Shown here in pieces: positions 1 through 5,471 of a DNA stretch of 5,488 bases. How positions within the stretch are numbered: position 1 is the stretch's first letter; each line of letters begins with the position of its first letter. The notes beneath the pieces are model-generated. The model did not search any database and was not told where the DNA came from. It saw only the letters and a list, made by a program, of their open reading frames with translations. Source of the stretch: an uncultured Lentisphaeria bacterium (lineage in GTDB: Bacteria > Verrucomicrobiota > Lentisphaeria > Victivallales > Victivallaceae); contig CAIJKT010000556.1 in NCBI GenBank assembly GCA_903821255.1, forward strand, positions 1 to 5,488, written 5' to 3'. The translations under genes and the position numbers were made by a program.

Positions 1-75
1 ATCGGCAGTCAACGACTGATAAAACAGTCAAAAAACGAAAGTGAGAAAATTAACAAAATTCTCTCACGGAATTAA
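1..75 (+). pseudogene. Possible upstream fragment of the radical SAM gene, in another frame
   Basis: The first frame is open from base 1 to a TAA at 73-75. Its end, read as QSKNESEKINKILSRN, resembles the segment R-S-x-E-x-[VI]-x-x-E-I-x-x-L that in B12-binding radical SAM enzymes lies between the iron-sulfur cysteine cluster and the DDNFT strand. The following coding sequence continues this in the third frame (SKYKAQHMFIMDDNFT), and the spacing from the RS-like position to DDN is then close to the usual value. Joining them needs a change of reading frame around 70-78. I infer one gene broken by a one-base loss, a two-base gain or equivalent, or a sequencing error. The match is short and the cysteine motif is outside the window, so this is tentative. 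Confidence 0.4.
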
Positions 76-95
76 GTAAATATAAAGCTCAACAC

Positions 96-716
96 ATGTT
101 TATCATGGATGATAATTTTACTTTTAATATAGGCAGAGCTAAAAATATTTGTGAAAAAATTATTCAAAATGGCTATAAAATCCGCTGGAACACGCCTAAT
201 GGGATTTCGGTCAGAAAACTTGATCGGGAATTGGCATTGTTAATGAAAAAATCCGGCTGTGCCAATGTATGTGTTGCTATTGAATCCGGCAGTGAATGGA
301 TAAGAAACGAATGTATCAATAAAAAAATATCAAACGATGAAATTACTAATGCAGTTAACAATTTAAAGCAAGCGGATATTCCTGTAGTGGGTTATGTTGT
401 AGTCGGCATGCCCGAAGAAAGCATAGAACTTTTTAACGAATCTTATCGATTTATTAAACAACTGCCGTTAACGTCTGTCGTGGTCAGCTGCATTACACCA
501 TTCCCGGAAACAGAGTTGTGGAATCGATTAGTAAAAAATAAGGTCATATCAAATACCATGGAATTAAGTATGGATAATTTGAATACTCCTACTTTTTCTA
601 CCGAAAATTTCACTAAAGAGGATTTAATTGCCAGAAAGCAAAAAATGAAAGATTTGTTTCCCGGACTGGGTATTTTAGAAAGAATTGAAAGAGATAATTA
701 CGGAGATTCAAAATGA
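96..716 (+). CDS. Radical SAM protein, C-terminal portion (B12-binding radical SAM type)
   Basis: This 206-residue product matches the second half of a radical SAM TIM barrel of the kind found in cobalamin-binding radical SAM enzymes. Visible landmarks are MDDNFTFN (residues 4-11), where the family has F-x-D-D-N-F-T; AIESGSE (about 61-67), the SAM-contacting strand; and the strand PVVGYVVVGMPEES (about 95-108), like G-x-x-x-G-x-P-G-E-S/T. The CxxxCxxC cluster that binds the catalytic 4Fe-4S is absent, so the product as it stands should not generate a radical. ATG at 96 has no convincing ribosome binding site and homology seems to continue upstream (in-frame stop at 51-53, similarity in another frame before 75), so it is more likely a 3' fragment of a frameshifted gene than a complete one. 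Full-length relatives are usually 400-500 residues. Its stop overlaps the next start (ATGA). In a glycan cluster such enzymes often modify lipids or sugars, but the substrate is unknown. Confidence 0.7.
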   Translation: MFIMDDNFTFNIGRAKNICEKIIQNGYKIRWNTPNGISVRKLDRELALLMKKSGCANVCVAIESGSEWIRNECINKKISNDEITNAVNNLKQADIPVVGYVVVGMPEESIELFNESYRFIKQLPLTSVVVSCITPFPETELWNRLVKNKVISNTMELSMDNLNTPTFSTENFTKEDLIARKQKMKDLFPGLGILERIERDNYGDSK

Positions 717-1843
717 AATATAGGGCATGTCCAGTTTGCAGAAGTTGTGACTCTGAAATTTTACATAATTTAAAAATTAAATTATTGGAAAGAGTTGATC
801 TCCCGGATAATTATGATATCGGGATTTGTAATAAATGTGATTTTGTTTATGCGGATACTAGTGCCACCCAGGCGCAATACGATGTTTTTTATCGAGACCA
901 TAGTATATATGAGAATGGCGTAAGCGTATCTGATATGGAGAAATATAAAATAATATTTGAATGTTTGTGCAGCAGGATGGACAAAGACAAGAGCATTCTG
1001 GAGATAGGGTTTGCTAACGGCGAATTATTAAAGATGTTTAAAAAAGACGGATTTGAACATGTCTATGGCTTAGATCCCAGCAAGGCCTGCACTGATGCTT
1101 TAAATGCCAGCGGCATTACTGCGTTTCAAGGCAGCATAATGAACAATTCTGTTTCCATAAAATTTGACGTTATTATTCTTTCACACGTCATGGAGCATAT
1201 ATTAGATATTGATTCCGCGATGAACAGCATTAAACATTTGTTGTCAGATGGCGGTAAGATTTATATAGAAACTCCTGATATGGAACAATACAAGACTCAC
1301 AGCGTAACCCCGTTTAATTATTTTGACCTGGAACATATTAATCATTTTGCTACATATTCCCTTATTAATTTAGTCGAGCAGCACGGCTTTAAAGTTATAG
1401 AATCCGGGAGTAAAAAATGGGCTATCGGCGGGGACAAGTTTTATCCGGCCTGCTGGTTGCTGGCGTCTCTGCCTTGCTTAGTTAAATCAGAAAAATGCCG
1501 TTCTATAATAAAATCATATATTAAAGAGTGTTTAAATAAAACCTATCCTGAAATAGAGGAACTTATTGGAACTCAGGAAGACGTTATTGTCTGGGGGACT
1601 GGAAGTTTTGCCCAGAGATTGTATATGCAAACTCATCTAGATAAATGCAATATTAGAATGTTTGTTGATAATAATAGAAATAAATGGGGTCACGACTTTG
1701 GCGGTAAAAAAATAATGACCCCGTCTGATATCACAACCGGCCATAAAATATTAATAGCTTCGGTGTATGGTTCTAAAGATATCCAGGAGCAGATTATTGC
1801 TATGGGATTAAAAAATCCGACAATTATTTTATCGGAGCAATAA
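713..1843 (+). CDS. Zinc-binding SAM-dependent methyltransferase with C-terminal Rossmann-like domain
   Basis: The 376-residue protein has three visible parts. Residues 1-46 carry CPVC (6-9) and CNKC (39-42), a four-Cys zinc site like that at the front of sugar C-methyltransferases. Residues about 90-230 are a class I SAM methyltransferase core: motif I ILEIGFANGE (95-104), acidic D121 after the second strand (GLD), and SHVMEHI (157-163), typical of the Methyltransf_23 type. Residues about 290-376 form a separate nucleotide-binding-like module with VIVWGTGSFAQ (291-301) and a following FVDNNRNKWG, as in C-terminal domains of sugar methyltransferases. The architecture resembles the TylCIII/NovU-like C-methyltransferases that act on nucleotide-linked keto sugars, though I cannot show that this is the substrate. 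GGAG at 702-705 precedes the start by 7 bases, and the start overlaps the radical SAM stop by 4 bases, so translation is probably coupled. The gene is strongly A+T-rich, unlike the genes after 3260. Confidence 0.82.
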   Translation: MKYRACPVCRSCDSEILHNLKIKLLERVDLPDNYDIGICNKCDFVYADTSATQAQYDVFYRDHSIYENGVSVSDMEKYKIIFECLCSRMDKDKSILEIGFANGELLKMFKKDGFEHVYGLDPSKACTDALNASGITAFQGSIMNNSVSIKFDVIILSHVMEHILDIDSAMNSIKHLLSDGGKIYIETPDMEQYKTHSVTPFNYFDLEHINHFATYSLINLVEQHGFKVIESGSKKWAIGGDKFYPACWLLASLPCLVKSEKCRSIIKSYIKECLNKTYPEIEELIGTQEDVIVWGTGSFAQRLYMQTHLDKCNIRMFVDNNRNKWGHDFGGKKIMTPSDITTGHKILIASVYGSKDIQEQIIAMGLKNPTIILSEQ

Positions 1844-1857
1844 TGAATATACTTTTT

Positions 1858-1863
1858 AAAGGA
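1858..1863 (+). promoter_or_regulatory. Ribosome binding site of the glycosyltransferase gene
   Basis: AAAGGA lies 5 bases before the ATG at 1869 and supports that start. The gap from the methyltransferase stop (25 bases) is too short for an obvious separate promoter. Confidence 0.6.
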
Positions 1864-1868
1864 TTACG

Positions 1869-2834
1869 ATGAGCAATAATAAAAAAACTATCAGTATCGT
1901 CTGCGGCTGCTATAATGAAAAAGACAATCTGCATGAACTGTATGGCCGCCTGATAAAAGTCGTTAAAACGCTGGATTTTTATGATTATGAAATCATTGTA
2001 GCGGACAATTATTCCACTGACGGCAGCCAGGATATTCTTCGGCAGATTGCGGCAAAAGACAAGCGGTTCAAGGTAATTCTTAACTCAAACAACTTTGGGC
2101 ATATTCGTTCCGGCTACAACGCGTTTCTCCAAGCCGGGGGGGATGTGGTAATTGCATTGGCCTCTGATTTGCAGGACCCGCCGGAAGTAATTATCGATTT
2201 GGTCCGGCAATGGAAGGCGGGTTTTCAGGTGGTCGTTGCGGTCAGCTCCAAGAGCAGGGAAAACATCTTGATGTCTATTGTCAGGAAATTCTATTACCGG
2301 ATACTTGACAATGTCTCGGACTCTAATGAAATTATCCGCAATTTCACAGGGTTTGGTCTGTACGACCGGAAATTTATGGAGGCGCTGAAAAAATATCATG
2401 ATCCCTATCCTTATTTTCGCGGCCTGGTAAGCGAAATCGGATTTCGCAGAGCGGAAGTTGAATATGTTAAAGACAGACGTAAGCACGGGAAGACTAAAAA
2501 TAACTTTTTCACGCTGTACGATCTGGCAATGACCGGATTTGTTAATCATTCCAAGCTGCCGCTGCGGCTGGCAGTTTTTTGCGGCTTTTGCCTATCTGCC
2601 GTAAGTCTGCTGATCGCCCTTGGATATTTTATCTATAAGCTGGCGTTCTGGGACACTTTCAATCTGGGACTTGCCCCGCTGATCATCGGACTGTTCTTTT
2701 TTTCAGCCGTGCAGTTAATTTTTATCGGTATTATCGGAGAGTATATTGGCGCGATTTATACGCAGGTAAAAGATAATCCTTTGGCGATTGAAGATGAGAA
2801 GCTGAATTTTGACAATCATGAAGGCAGTGAATAG
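1869..2834 (+). CDS. Family 2 glycosyltransferase, GtrB/DPM-like, membrane-anchored
   Basis: The 321-residue enzyme probably transfers a sugar from a nucleotide donor to polyprenyl phosphate on the cytoplasmic face of the inner membrane. The GT-A domain spans roughly 7-225: an initial strand ISIVCGCYNEKDN (8-20), ADNYSTDGS (45-53) in the place of the usual DDGSTDGS, NFGHIRSGY (75-83), and ASDLQDPPE (98-106), where this subfamily has Ala-Ser in front of D100 rather than the common DAD. Further family blocks are NFTGFGLYD (158-166), DPYPYFRGL (178-186) and HGKTKNNFFTLYDLAM (206-221). Two membrane helices follow at about 232-257 and 266-290, with a charged cytoplasmic tail, as in GtrB-type transferases. 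Length is normal. It is followed after 6 bases by a GtrA-type gene, the classic partner that helps flip the lipid-linked sugar. The sugar identity is not readable. Confidence 0.9.
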   Translation: MSNNKKTISIVCGCYNEKDNLHELYGRLIKVVKTLDFYDYEIIVADNYSTDGSQDILRQIAAKDKRFKVILNSNNFGHIRSGYNAFLQAGGDVVIALASDLQDPPEVIIDLVRQWKAGFQVVVAVSSKSRENILMSIVRKFYYRILDNVSDSNEIIRNFTGFGLYDRKFMEALKKYHDPYPYFRGLVSEIGFRRAEVEYVKDRRKHGKTKNNFFTLYDLAMTGFVNHSKLPLRLAVFCGFCLSAVSLLIALGYFIYKLAFWDTFNLGLAPLIIGLFFFSAVQLIFIGIIGEYIGAIYTQVKDNPLAIEDEKLNFDNHEGSE

Positions 2835-2840
2835 ACTTTA

Positions 2841-3326
2841 ATGAAACGTATTATCCAGAAATATCACCAGCATCGTGTCGAAGTCGATAAAGTCGTCCGC
2901 TTTCTGATTACCGGCGTCTGGAACACTGTTTTCGGCGCTTTAGTATACATTGTTTTATATGAATGGCTGAAGCAATGGGTTAATTATCTGGTGCTGGCGG
3001 TTCCGGCTAATATTCTGGCGATTACCAATGCCTATATCTGCTATAAATTATTTGTGTTCAAAACCCGCGGCAATATCGTCCGCGAGTATTTGCGTTTTTA
3101 TGTGGTGTACGGCGGAGCGATGCTGATGGGGCTGGCGCTGATGTTCGGCATGGTATCCGGGCTTGGACTCAATCCGGTGATCGCGCAAATTTTATGTGTC
3201 CCGATTTCGGTAATATTCAGTTACTGCAGTCACCGTAATTATTCTTTCCGCAAGGCGAAGGTCGGTGCGGATAACGAAAGAGATTCCGGCAAAAGTTCGC
3301 CGGAAGGAGAGAAGGAAGATGAATAA
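2841..3326 (+). CDS. GtrA family membrane protein (putative polyprenyl-linked sugar flippase)
   Basis: This 161-residue protein has four hydrophobic helices at about 17-40, 46-66, 87-108 and 110-128. It shows the GtrA signatures: FLITGVWNT (21-29) in helix 1, NAYICYKLFVFK (63-74) after helix 2, and CSHRNYSFRKAK (129-140) after helix 4. GtrA-like proteins are thought to move undecaprenyl-phosphate-linked sugar across the inner membrane in surface glycan modification. The polar tail (about 141-161, rich in Glu, Asp, Ser and Lys) is family-atypical in sequence and its coding DNA also contains the purine-rich ribosome binding site of the next gene. The ATG is 6 bases after the glycosyltransferase stop and has only a poor Shine-Dalgarno sequence, so translational coupling is likely. 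Confidence 0.88.
   Translation: MKRIIQKYHQHRVEVDKVVRFLITGVWNTVFGALVYIVLYEWLKQWVNYLVLAVPANILAITNAYICYKLFVFKTRGNIVREYLRFYVVYGGAMLMGLALMFGMVSGLGLNPVIAQILCVPISVIFSYCSHRNYSFRKAKVGADNERDSGKSSPEGEKEDE
3302..3318 (+). promoter_or_regulatory. Ribosome binding site of the epimerase-like gene, deciding its start
   Basis: A purine run, GGAAGGAGAGAAGGAAG, ends directly before the ATG at 3319, with GGAG at 3306-3309 and AGAAGGA within it. It fixes the start at 3319 rather than the in-frame ATG at 3265, which would add 18 basic residues (beginning MRITKEIP) to a protein whose Rossmann fold otherwise begins at the normal distance from the N-terminus. Confidence 0.65.
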
Positions 3327-4359
3327 AGACATTCCATGTGAAGATTTAACTGATATTCTCCGGCGTCTTGCGCCTTTGCAGGAAAGACTGCGCGGAAAAC
3401 GCATTTTTATCACCGGCGGCACCGGTTTTTTCGGGAAATGGCTGCTGGAGAGTTTCGTGTTAATCAACCGCCAGTACGGGCTTGGCGCAACGCTGACGAT
3501 ACTGTCGCGCAATCCGGAGAAATTCCTGTCCGAGTATCCGAAATTCCGGGAGTTCCGGGAGATATCTTTCATTCAAGGCGATATCCGCAATTTTGCTTTT
3601 CCCGCCGGCCATTTTGATTATGTGATCAATGCGGCGACAGAAGCCAGTGCGAAACTGGATATGGAGCGTCCGGAAGAAATGTATTCAGTGATTCTGGAGG
3701 GAACACGGCGGATACTGGATTTCACGGCGACCTCCGGCGCACGGAAAATGCTCTTTATAAGTTCCGGCGCGGTGTACGGAACCCAGCCGCCGGAATTGGC
3801 GAACATTTCCGAAGACTTCATGAACACCCCGGGTTTTGAAGGGCCGGAGTCCGCTTACGGACGGGGCACACTGCATGCGGAACTGCTCTGTCTGGAATAT
3901 GCCGCCATGGACCCGGTCTACATCACCATTGCCCGCGGTTTTGCGTTTGCCGGGCCGTATCTGCCGCTGGACACCCATTTTGCCGTTGGTAATTTCATCC
4001 GGGACTGCCTTGCCGGGCGTCCCGTCATCATTAAGGGCGACGGTACGCCTTTGCGTTCATATATGTACGCCGCCGACCTGGCGGTATGGCTTTGGACGAT
4101 TCTGGTCAAAGGCTTGAATGACAGAGCCTATAATGTCGGCTCGGAGCAGGCGGTGTCCATTGCCGGGCTGGCTGAGGAGGTCAACCGGTGTTTCGGGAAC
4201 CGCAGCGAGATTCAAATCCTTCAGCCGCCGGTTGAAGGCGCGCTGCCTGCCCGGTATGTTCCGAATACCGGACGCGCCAGAAAAGAGTTGAACCTGACAA
4301 TGGATTATGCGCTCAGTCAGACTCTGGAAAGAACCATCCGCTGGCATTTGGAGTCATGA
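3319..4359 (+). CDS. NAD-dependent epimerase/dehydratase family protein with altered YxxxK motif
   Basis: The 346-residue protein is an extended short-chain dehydrogenase of the nucleotide-sugar type. The NAD-binding loop GGTGFFG (33-39) follows strand RIFIT. INAATEAS follows the fourth strand. SSGAVYG (148-154) carries the catalytic Ser but not the Asp-Glu pair that marks 4,6-dehydratases such as RmlB. The substrate half has GPYLPLDTHFAVGNFIRD, GDGTPLRSYMYAADL and YNVGSE, typical of epimerases or dehydratases in surface-glycan clusters. The expected YxxxK reads Y180-G-R-G-T184: the codon ACA encodes Thr where relatives usually have Lys (commonly YGEGK). Loss of that Lys should weaken or abolish proton transfer in catalysis, so activity is uncertain. 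The start overlaps the GtrA-family stop by 8 bases. The gene is markedly more G+C-rich than the first two genes. The exact substrate is unknown. Confidence 0.85.
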   Translation: MNKDIPCEDLTDILRRLAPLQERLRGKRIFITGGTGFFGKWLLESFVLINRQYGLGATLTILSRNPEKFLSEYPKFREFREISFIQGDIRNFAFPAGHFDYVINAATEASAKLDMERPEEMYSVILEGTRRILDFTATSGARKMLFISSGAVYGTQPPELANISEDFMNTPGFEGPESAYGRGTLHAELLCLEYAAMDPVYITIARGFAFAGPYLPLDTHFAVGNFIRDCLAGRPVIIKGDGTPLRSYMYAADLAVWLWTILVKGLNDRAYNVGSEQAVSIAGLAEEVNRCFGNRSEIQILQPPVEGALPARYVPNTGRARKELNLTMDYALSQTLERTIRWHLES

Positions 4360-4369
4360 GCATTGCAGG

Positions 4370-4948
4370 TTAGAAAGACTTTCTGCTGTCCGGGTTGTAA
4401 TAATCGTAATTCTTTTCGGCGTATTTCACGATGCCTTTGGCGGTAACCGGGTCAAACGGGCCGGGGAGCAGTACCCATTCGGTGTCTTCATCAGTAATAA
4501 CTTCCGGCGTGAATGACCTGTAATACATGCCGTCGAGCATTATCGCGATATCGGAATGCTGGAAATTCACCACCATGTTCATCCACCGCATCTTGCCGCG
4601 GCGGCTCAAATTCAAAGCCAGATCGTAGAAATCCTTCTGGTCCTTCCGCTCAATCATCTTTGCCCGCATCACTTCGCGGCTGGAACAGAAAAAGTTGGAA
4701 TTGATATACAATTTTTTACCGTCGAAAGTAGTAATTTCCTTTTCAATGTTCTCCGCTCTGGGATATTCCACCACCTGATGGAATGTCATTGCATATTTGG
4801 GTTCATATTTGCCGGTGGATGACGACTCGGAAGACGATGAGTCGGATTTGCTTCTTCCGAGAATGTCATCCCAGGAAAGATTCAGACTTTCACAGCCGGC
4901 CGTCGCAAACACGGCAAATATTACAAGCAGTTTCATTATGCGAAGCAT
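4370..4948 (-). CDS. Putative lipoprotein with SecD P1-head-like domain
   Basis: The 192-residue product starts with a short basic and hydrophobic signal (MLRIMKLLVIFAVFATAGC). C19 is the likely lipid-modified residue of an acceptable though not ideal lipobox (TAGC; -3 is usually Leu). A low-complexity Ser-rich linker follows (about 33-46). The remaining ~140 residues resemble the periplasmic P1 head region of SecD: LYINSNFF, then a helix with YDLALNLSRRGKMRW, the strand-turn DIAIMLDGMYYRSFTPEV (133-150) matching the A-I-x-L-D-G-x-x-x-x-x-P-x-[IV] pattern, and PGPFDPVTAKGI, like the G-x-F-x-x-x-x-A-x-x-[LI] ending. There is no export motor segment or SecD transmembrane block, so a secretion role does not follow. 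The start is supported by GAGGT, 6 bases before the ATG on the minus strand. It converges on the epimerase gene with 10 bases between stops. A stand-alone envelope lipoprotein of unknown function is the safe reading. Confidence 0.7.
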   Translation of the reverse strand: MLRIMKLLVIFAVFATAGCESLNLSWDDILGRSKSDSSSSESSSTGKYEPKYAMTFHQVVEYPRAENIEKEITTFDGKKLYINSNFFCSSREVMRAKMIERKDQKDFYDLALNLSRRGKMRWMNMVVNFQHSDIAIMLDGMYYRSFTPEVITDEDTEWVLLPGPFDPVTAKGIVKYAEKNYDYYNPDSRKSF

Positions 4949-4954
4949 TTTATG

Positions 4955-4959
4955 ACCTC
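4955..4959 (-). promoter_or_regulatory. Ribosome binding site of the lipoprotein gene
   Basis: On the minus strand GAGGT lies 6 bases before the ATG at 4948-4946. It favours this start over the ATG four codons further in (4936-4934). Confidence 0.6.
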
Positions 4960-5012
4960 ATTTAAGTTATGGTTTTCAGACCGCGCCGGGCGATCCGCAT
5001 TTATTTATTTAT

Positions 5013-5042
5013 ATTATAAAAAGATAAGATACTATTTGTGAC
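5013..5042 (-). promoter_or_regulatory. Candidate sigma-70-type promoter of the lipoprotein gene
   Basis: Read on the minus strand, TATAAT (plus-strand 5018-5013) is a perfect -10, and GTCACA (5042-5037) matches 4 of 6 bases of TTGACA with an 18-base spacer. This would give a leader of roughly 60 bases. In A+T-rich DNA such matches arise by chance, so it is only a candidate. Confidence 0.4.
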
Positions 5043-5060
5043 GTTTAAAGCAAACTTCAA

Positions 5061-5077
5061 AATACACTAAATGTATT
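5061..5077. repeat. Short palindrome, possible operator
   Basis: AATACA (5061-5066) and TGTATT (5072-5077) are exact reverse complements around CTAAA. The site sits in the divergent region about 20 bases upstream of the lipoprotein -35 candidate, where a regulator could act on both genes. It resembles many helix-turn-helix operators in size only; no cognate regulator gene is in the window. Confidence 0.3.
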
Positions 5078-5158
5078 ATTTCAGGCAGAAAAAAGGTTAT
5101 TCAACTTGTCCGGAGTGACTTTGCGGATTAGCTTAAATCAGGGAACGGGATTGTGCGG

Positions 5159-5176
5159 CGGAAACCGTATTTTCCG
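5159..5176 (+). repeat. Small inverted repeat in the leader of the small membrane protein gene
   Basis: CGGAAA (5159-5164) and TTTCCG (5171-5176) can form a 6-base-pair hairpin with a 6-base loop, 17 bases before the AGGAGG of the next gene. It has no U-tract, so it is not a terminator; a role in translation is possible but unproven. Confidence 0.25.
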
Positions 5177-5193
5177 GACGGGAACTTAAATGC

Positions 5194-5199
5194 AGGAGG
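5194..5199 (+). promoter_or_regulatory. Ribosome binding site deciding the start of the small membrane protein
   Basis: A perfect AGGAGG ends 7 bases before the ATG at 5207. It favours this start over the in-frame GTG at 5153, which would add 18 mostly polar residues not expected in this family. Confidence 0.7.
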
Positions 5200-5206
5200 G
5201 CGCGGC

Positions 5207-5341
5207 ATGGCGCAGGAAATCGGAGACTGGTCTATAACGGCGGCGTACTGGTTGAATCTTATCGCGATGGTTATATGCATTCTTTACGGGATAATCAACA
5301 TAAGCCGCAAAGACGAGGATTCATCCGGCAGCGGCAACTGA
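5207..5341 (+). CDS. Small single-helix membrane protein, symporter small accessory protein-like
   Basis: The 44-residue product begins MAQEIGDWSITAAYW, has one membrane helix at about 11-31, and ends in a charged tail (SRKDEDSSGSGN). A Trp near the N-terminus, then a helix ending in ILYGIIN just before a polar tail, matches the small accessory proteins encoded immediately upstream of sodium:solute symporters (pattern W...C-x-x-Y-G-[IL]-x-N). These are thought to associate with the transporter in the inner membrane; their mechanism is not settled. The next gene starts 130 bases downstream with its own good ribosome binding site, fitting this arrangement, but its identity cannot be seen here. 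The start at 5207 is chosen on its perfect AGGAGG. Confidence 0.65.
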   Translation: MAQEIGDWSITAAYWLNLIAMVICILYGIINISRKDEDSSGSGN

Positions 5342-5347
5342 GCGGGA

Positions 5348-5362
5348 TAATATAAAATATTA
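5348..5362. repeat. A+T-only palindrome after the small membrane protein gene
   Basis: TAATAT and ATATTA flank AAA just after the stop. It contains no G or C, so the hairpin would be weak and I do not call it a terminator. It may be a chance product of the A+T-rich spacer. Confidence 0.2.
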
Positions 5363-5378
5363 ATTTTGAAAATGGCGT

Positions 5379-5406
5379 TTGCATATTCATTTTTGTACAG
5401 TATAAT
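5379..5406 (+). promoter_or_regulatory. Candidate promoter ahead of the downstream gene
   Basis: A perfect TATAAT (5401-5406) has TTGCAT (5379-5384) upstream with a 16-base spacer; the -35 matches only 3 of 6 bases. It lies in the 130-base A+T-rich gap before the start at 5472 and could give that gene transcription of its own in addition to read-through. Confidence 0.35.
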
Positions 5407-5458
5407 ATTTTTTTGTTCGTGCTATATGAACCTGACATGTATCAAGCCAAAATAAAAA

Positions 5459-5463
5459 AGGAG
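5459..5463 (+). promoter_or_regulatory. Ribosome binding site of the truncated downstream gene
   Basis: AGGAG, preceded by an A-run, lies 8 bases before the ATG at 5472 and supports a genuine gene start there. Confidence 0.6.
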
Positions 5464-5471
5464 AATTTATA

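Larger units (their letters stand above)
4949..5206. other. Divergent intergenic region
   Basis: About 258 bases separate the divergent lipoprotein and small membrane protein genes. I see no gene in it. It holds both ribosome binding sites, a candidate minus-strand promoter at 5013-5042, a 17-base palindrome at 5061-5077, a small hairpin at 5159-5176, and copies of a CTTAAAT-containing element near each start. The middle (about 5000-5095) is strongly A+T-rich, as expected of a promoter region. Confidence 0.6.

Noticed and set aside
98..108. Start of the radical SAM fragment at the second ATG (108)
   Set aside because: It would begin within the conserved strand (MDDNFT) and has no better ribosome binding site than ATG 96.
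2085..2549. 154-codon open frame on the minus strand inside the glycosyltransferase gene
   Set aside because: It is antisense to a gene with clear family motifs, and its translation has no recognisable domain.
3265..3318. Upstream ATG extending the epimerase-like protein by 18 residues
   Set aside because: The added segment is basic and lies before a strong ribosome binding site at the ATG of 3319; the Rossmann fold already starts at the normal place.
3192..3572. 126-codon minus-strand open frame across the GtrA/epimerase junction
   Set aside because: It overlaps two well-supported genes and has no recognisable features of a protein family.
4360..4369. Bidirectional terminator between the convergent stops
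   Set aside because: Only 10 bases are available and no hairpin or U-tract is visible there or at the adjoining gene ends.
4307..4965. Several plus-strand open frames opposite the lipoprotein gene
   Set aside because: They are Pro/Arg/Ser-rich or featureless, whereas the minus strand gives a signal peptide, lipobox and a structured domain with a ribosome binding site.
4993..5128. ATCCGCA (4993-4999) and TGCGGAT (5122-5128) as a long-range inverted repeat
   Set aside because: Seven bases over 120 bases, not extendable; within chance expectation.
5153..5206. GTG start giving an 18-residue longer small membrane protein
   Set aside because: The spacing and quality of AGGAGG before 5207 are better, and the extension lacks features; the AGGGA before 5153 keeps it a minor alternative.
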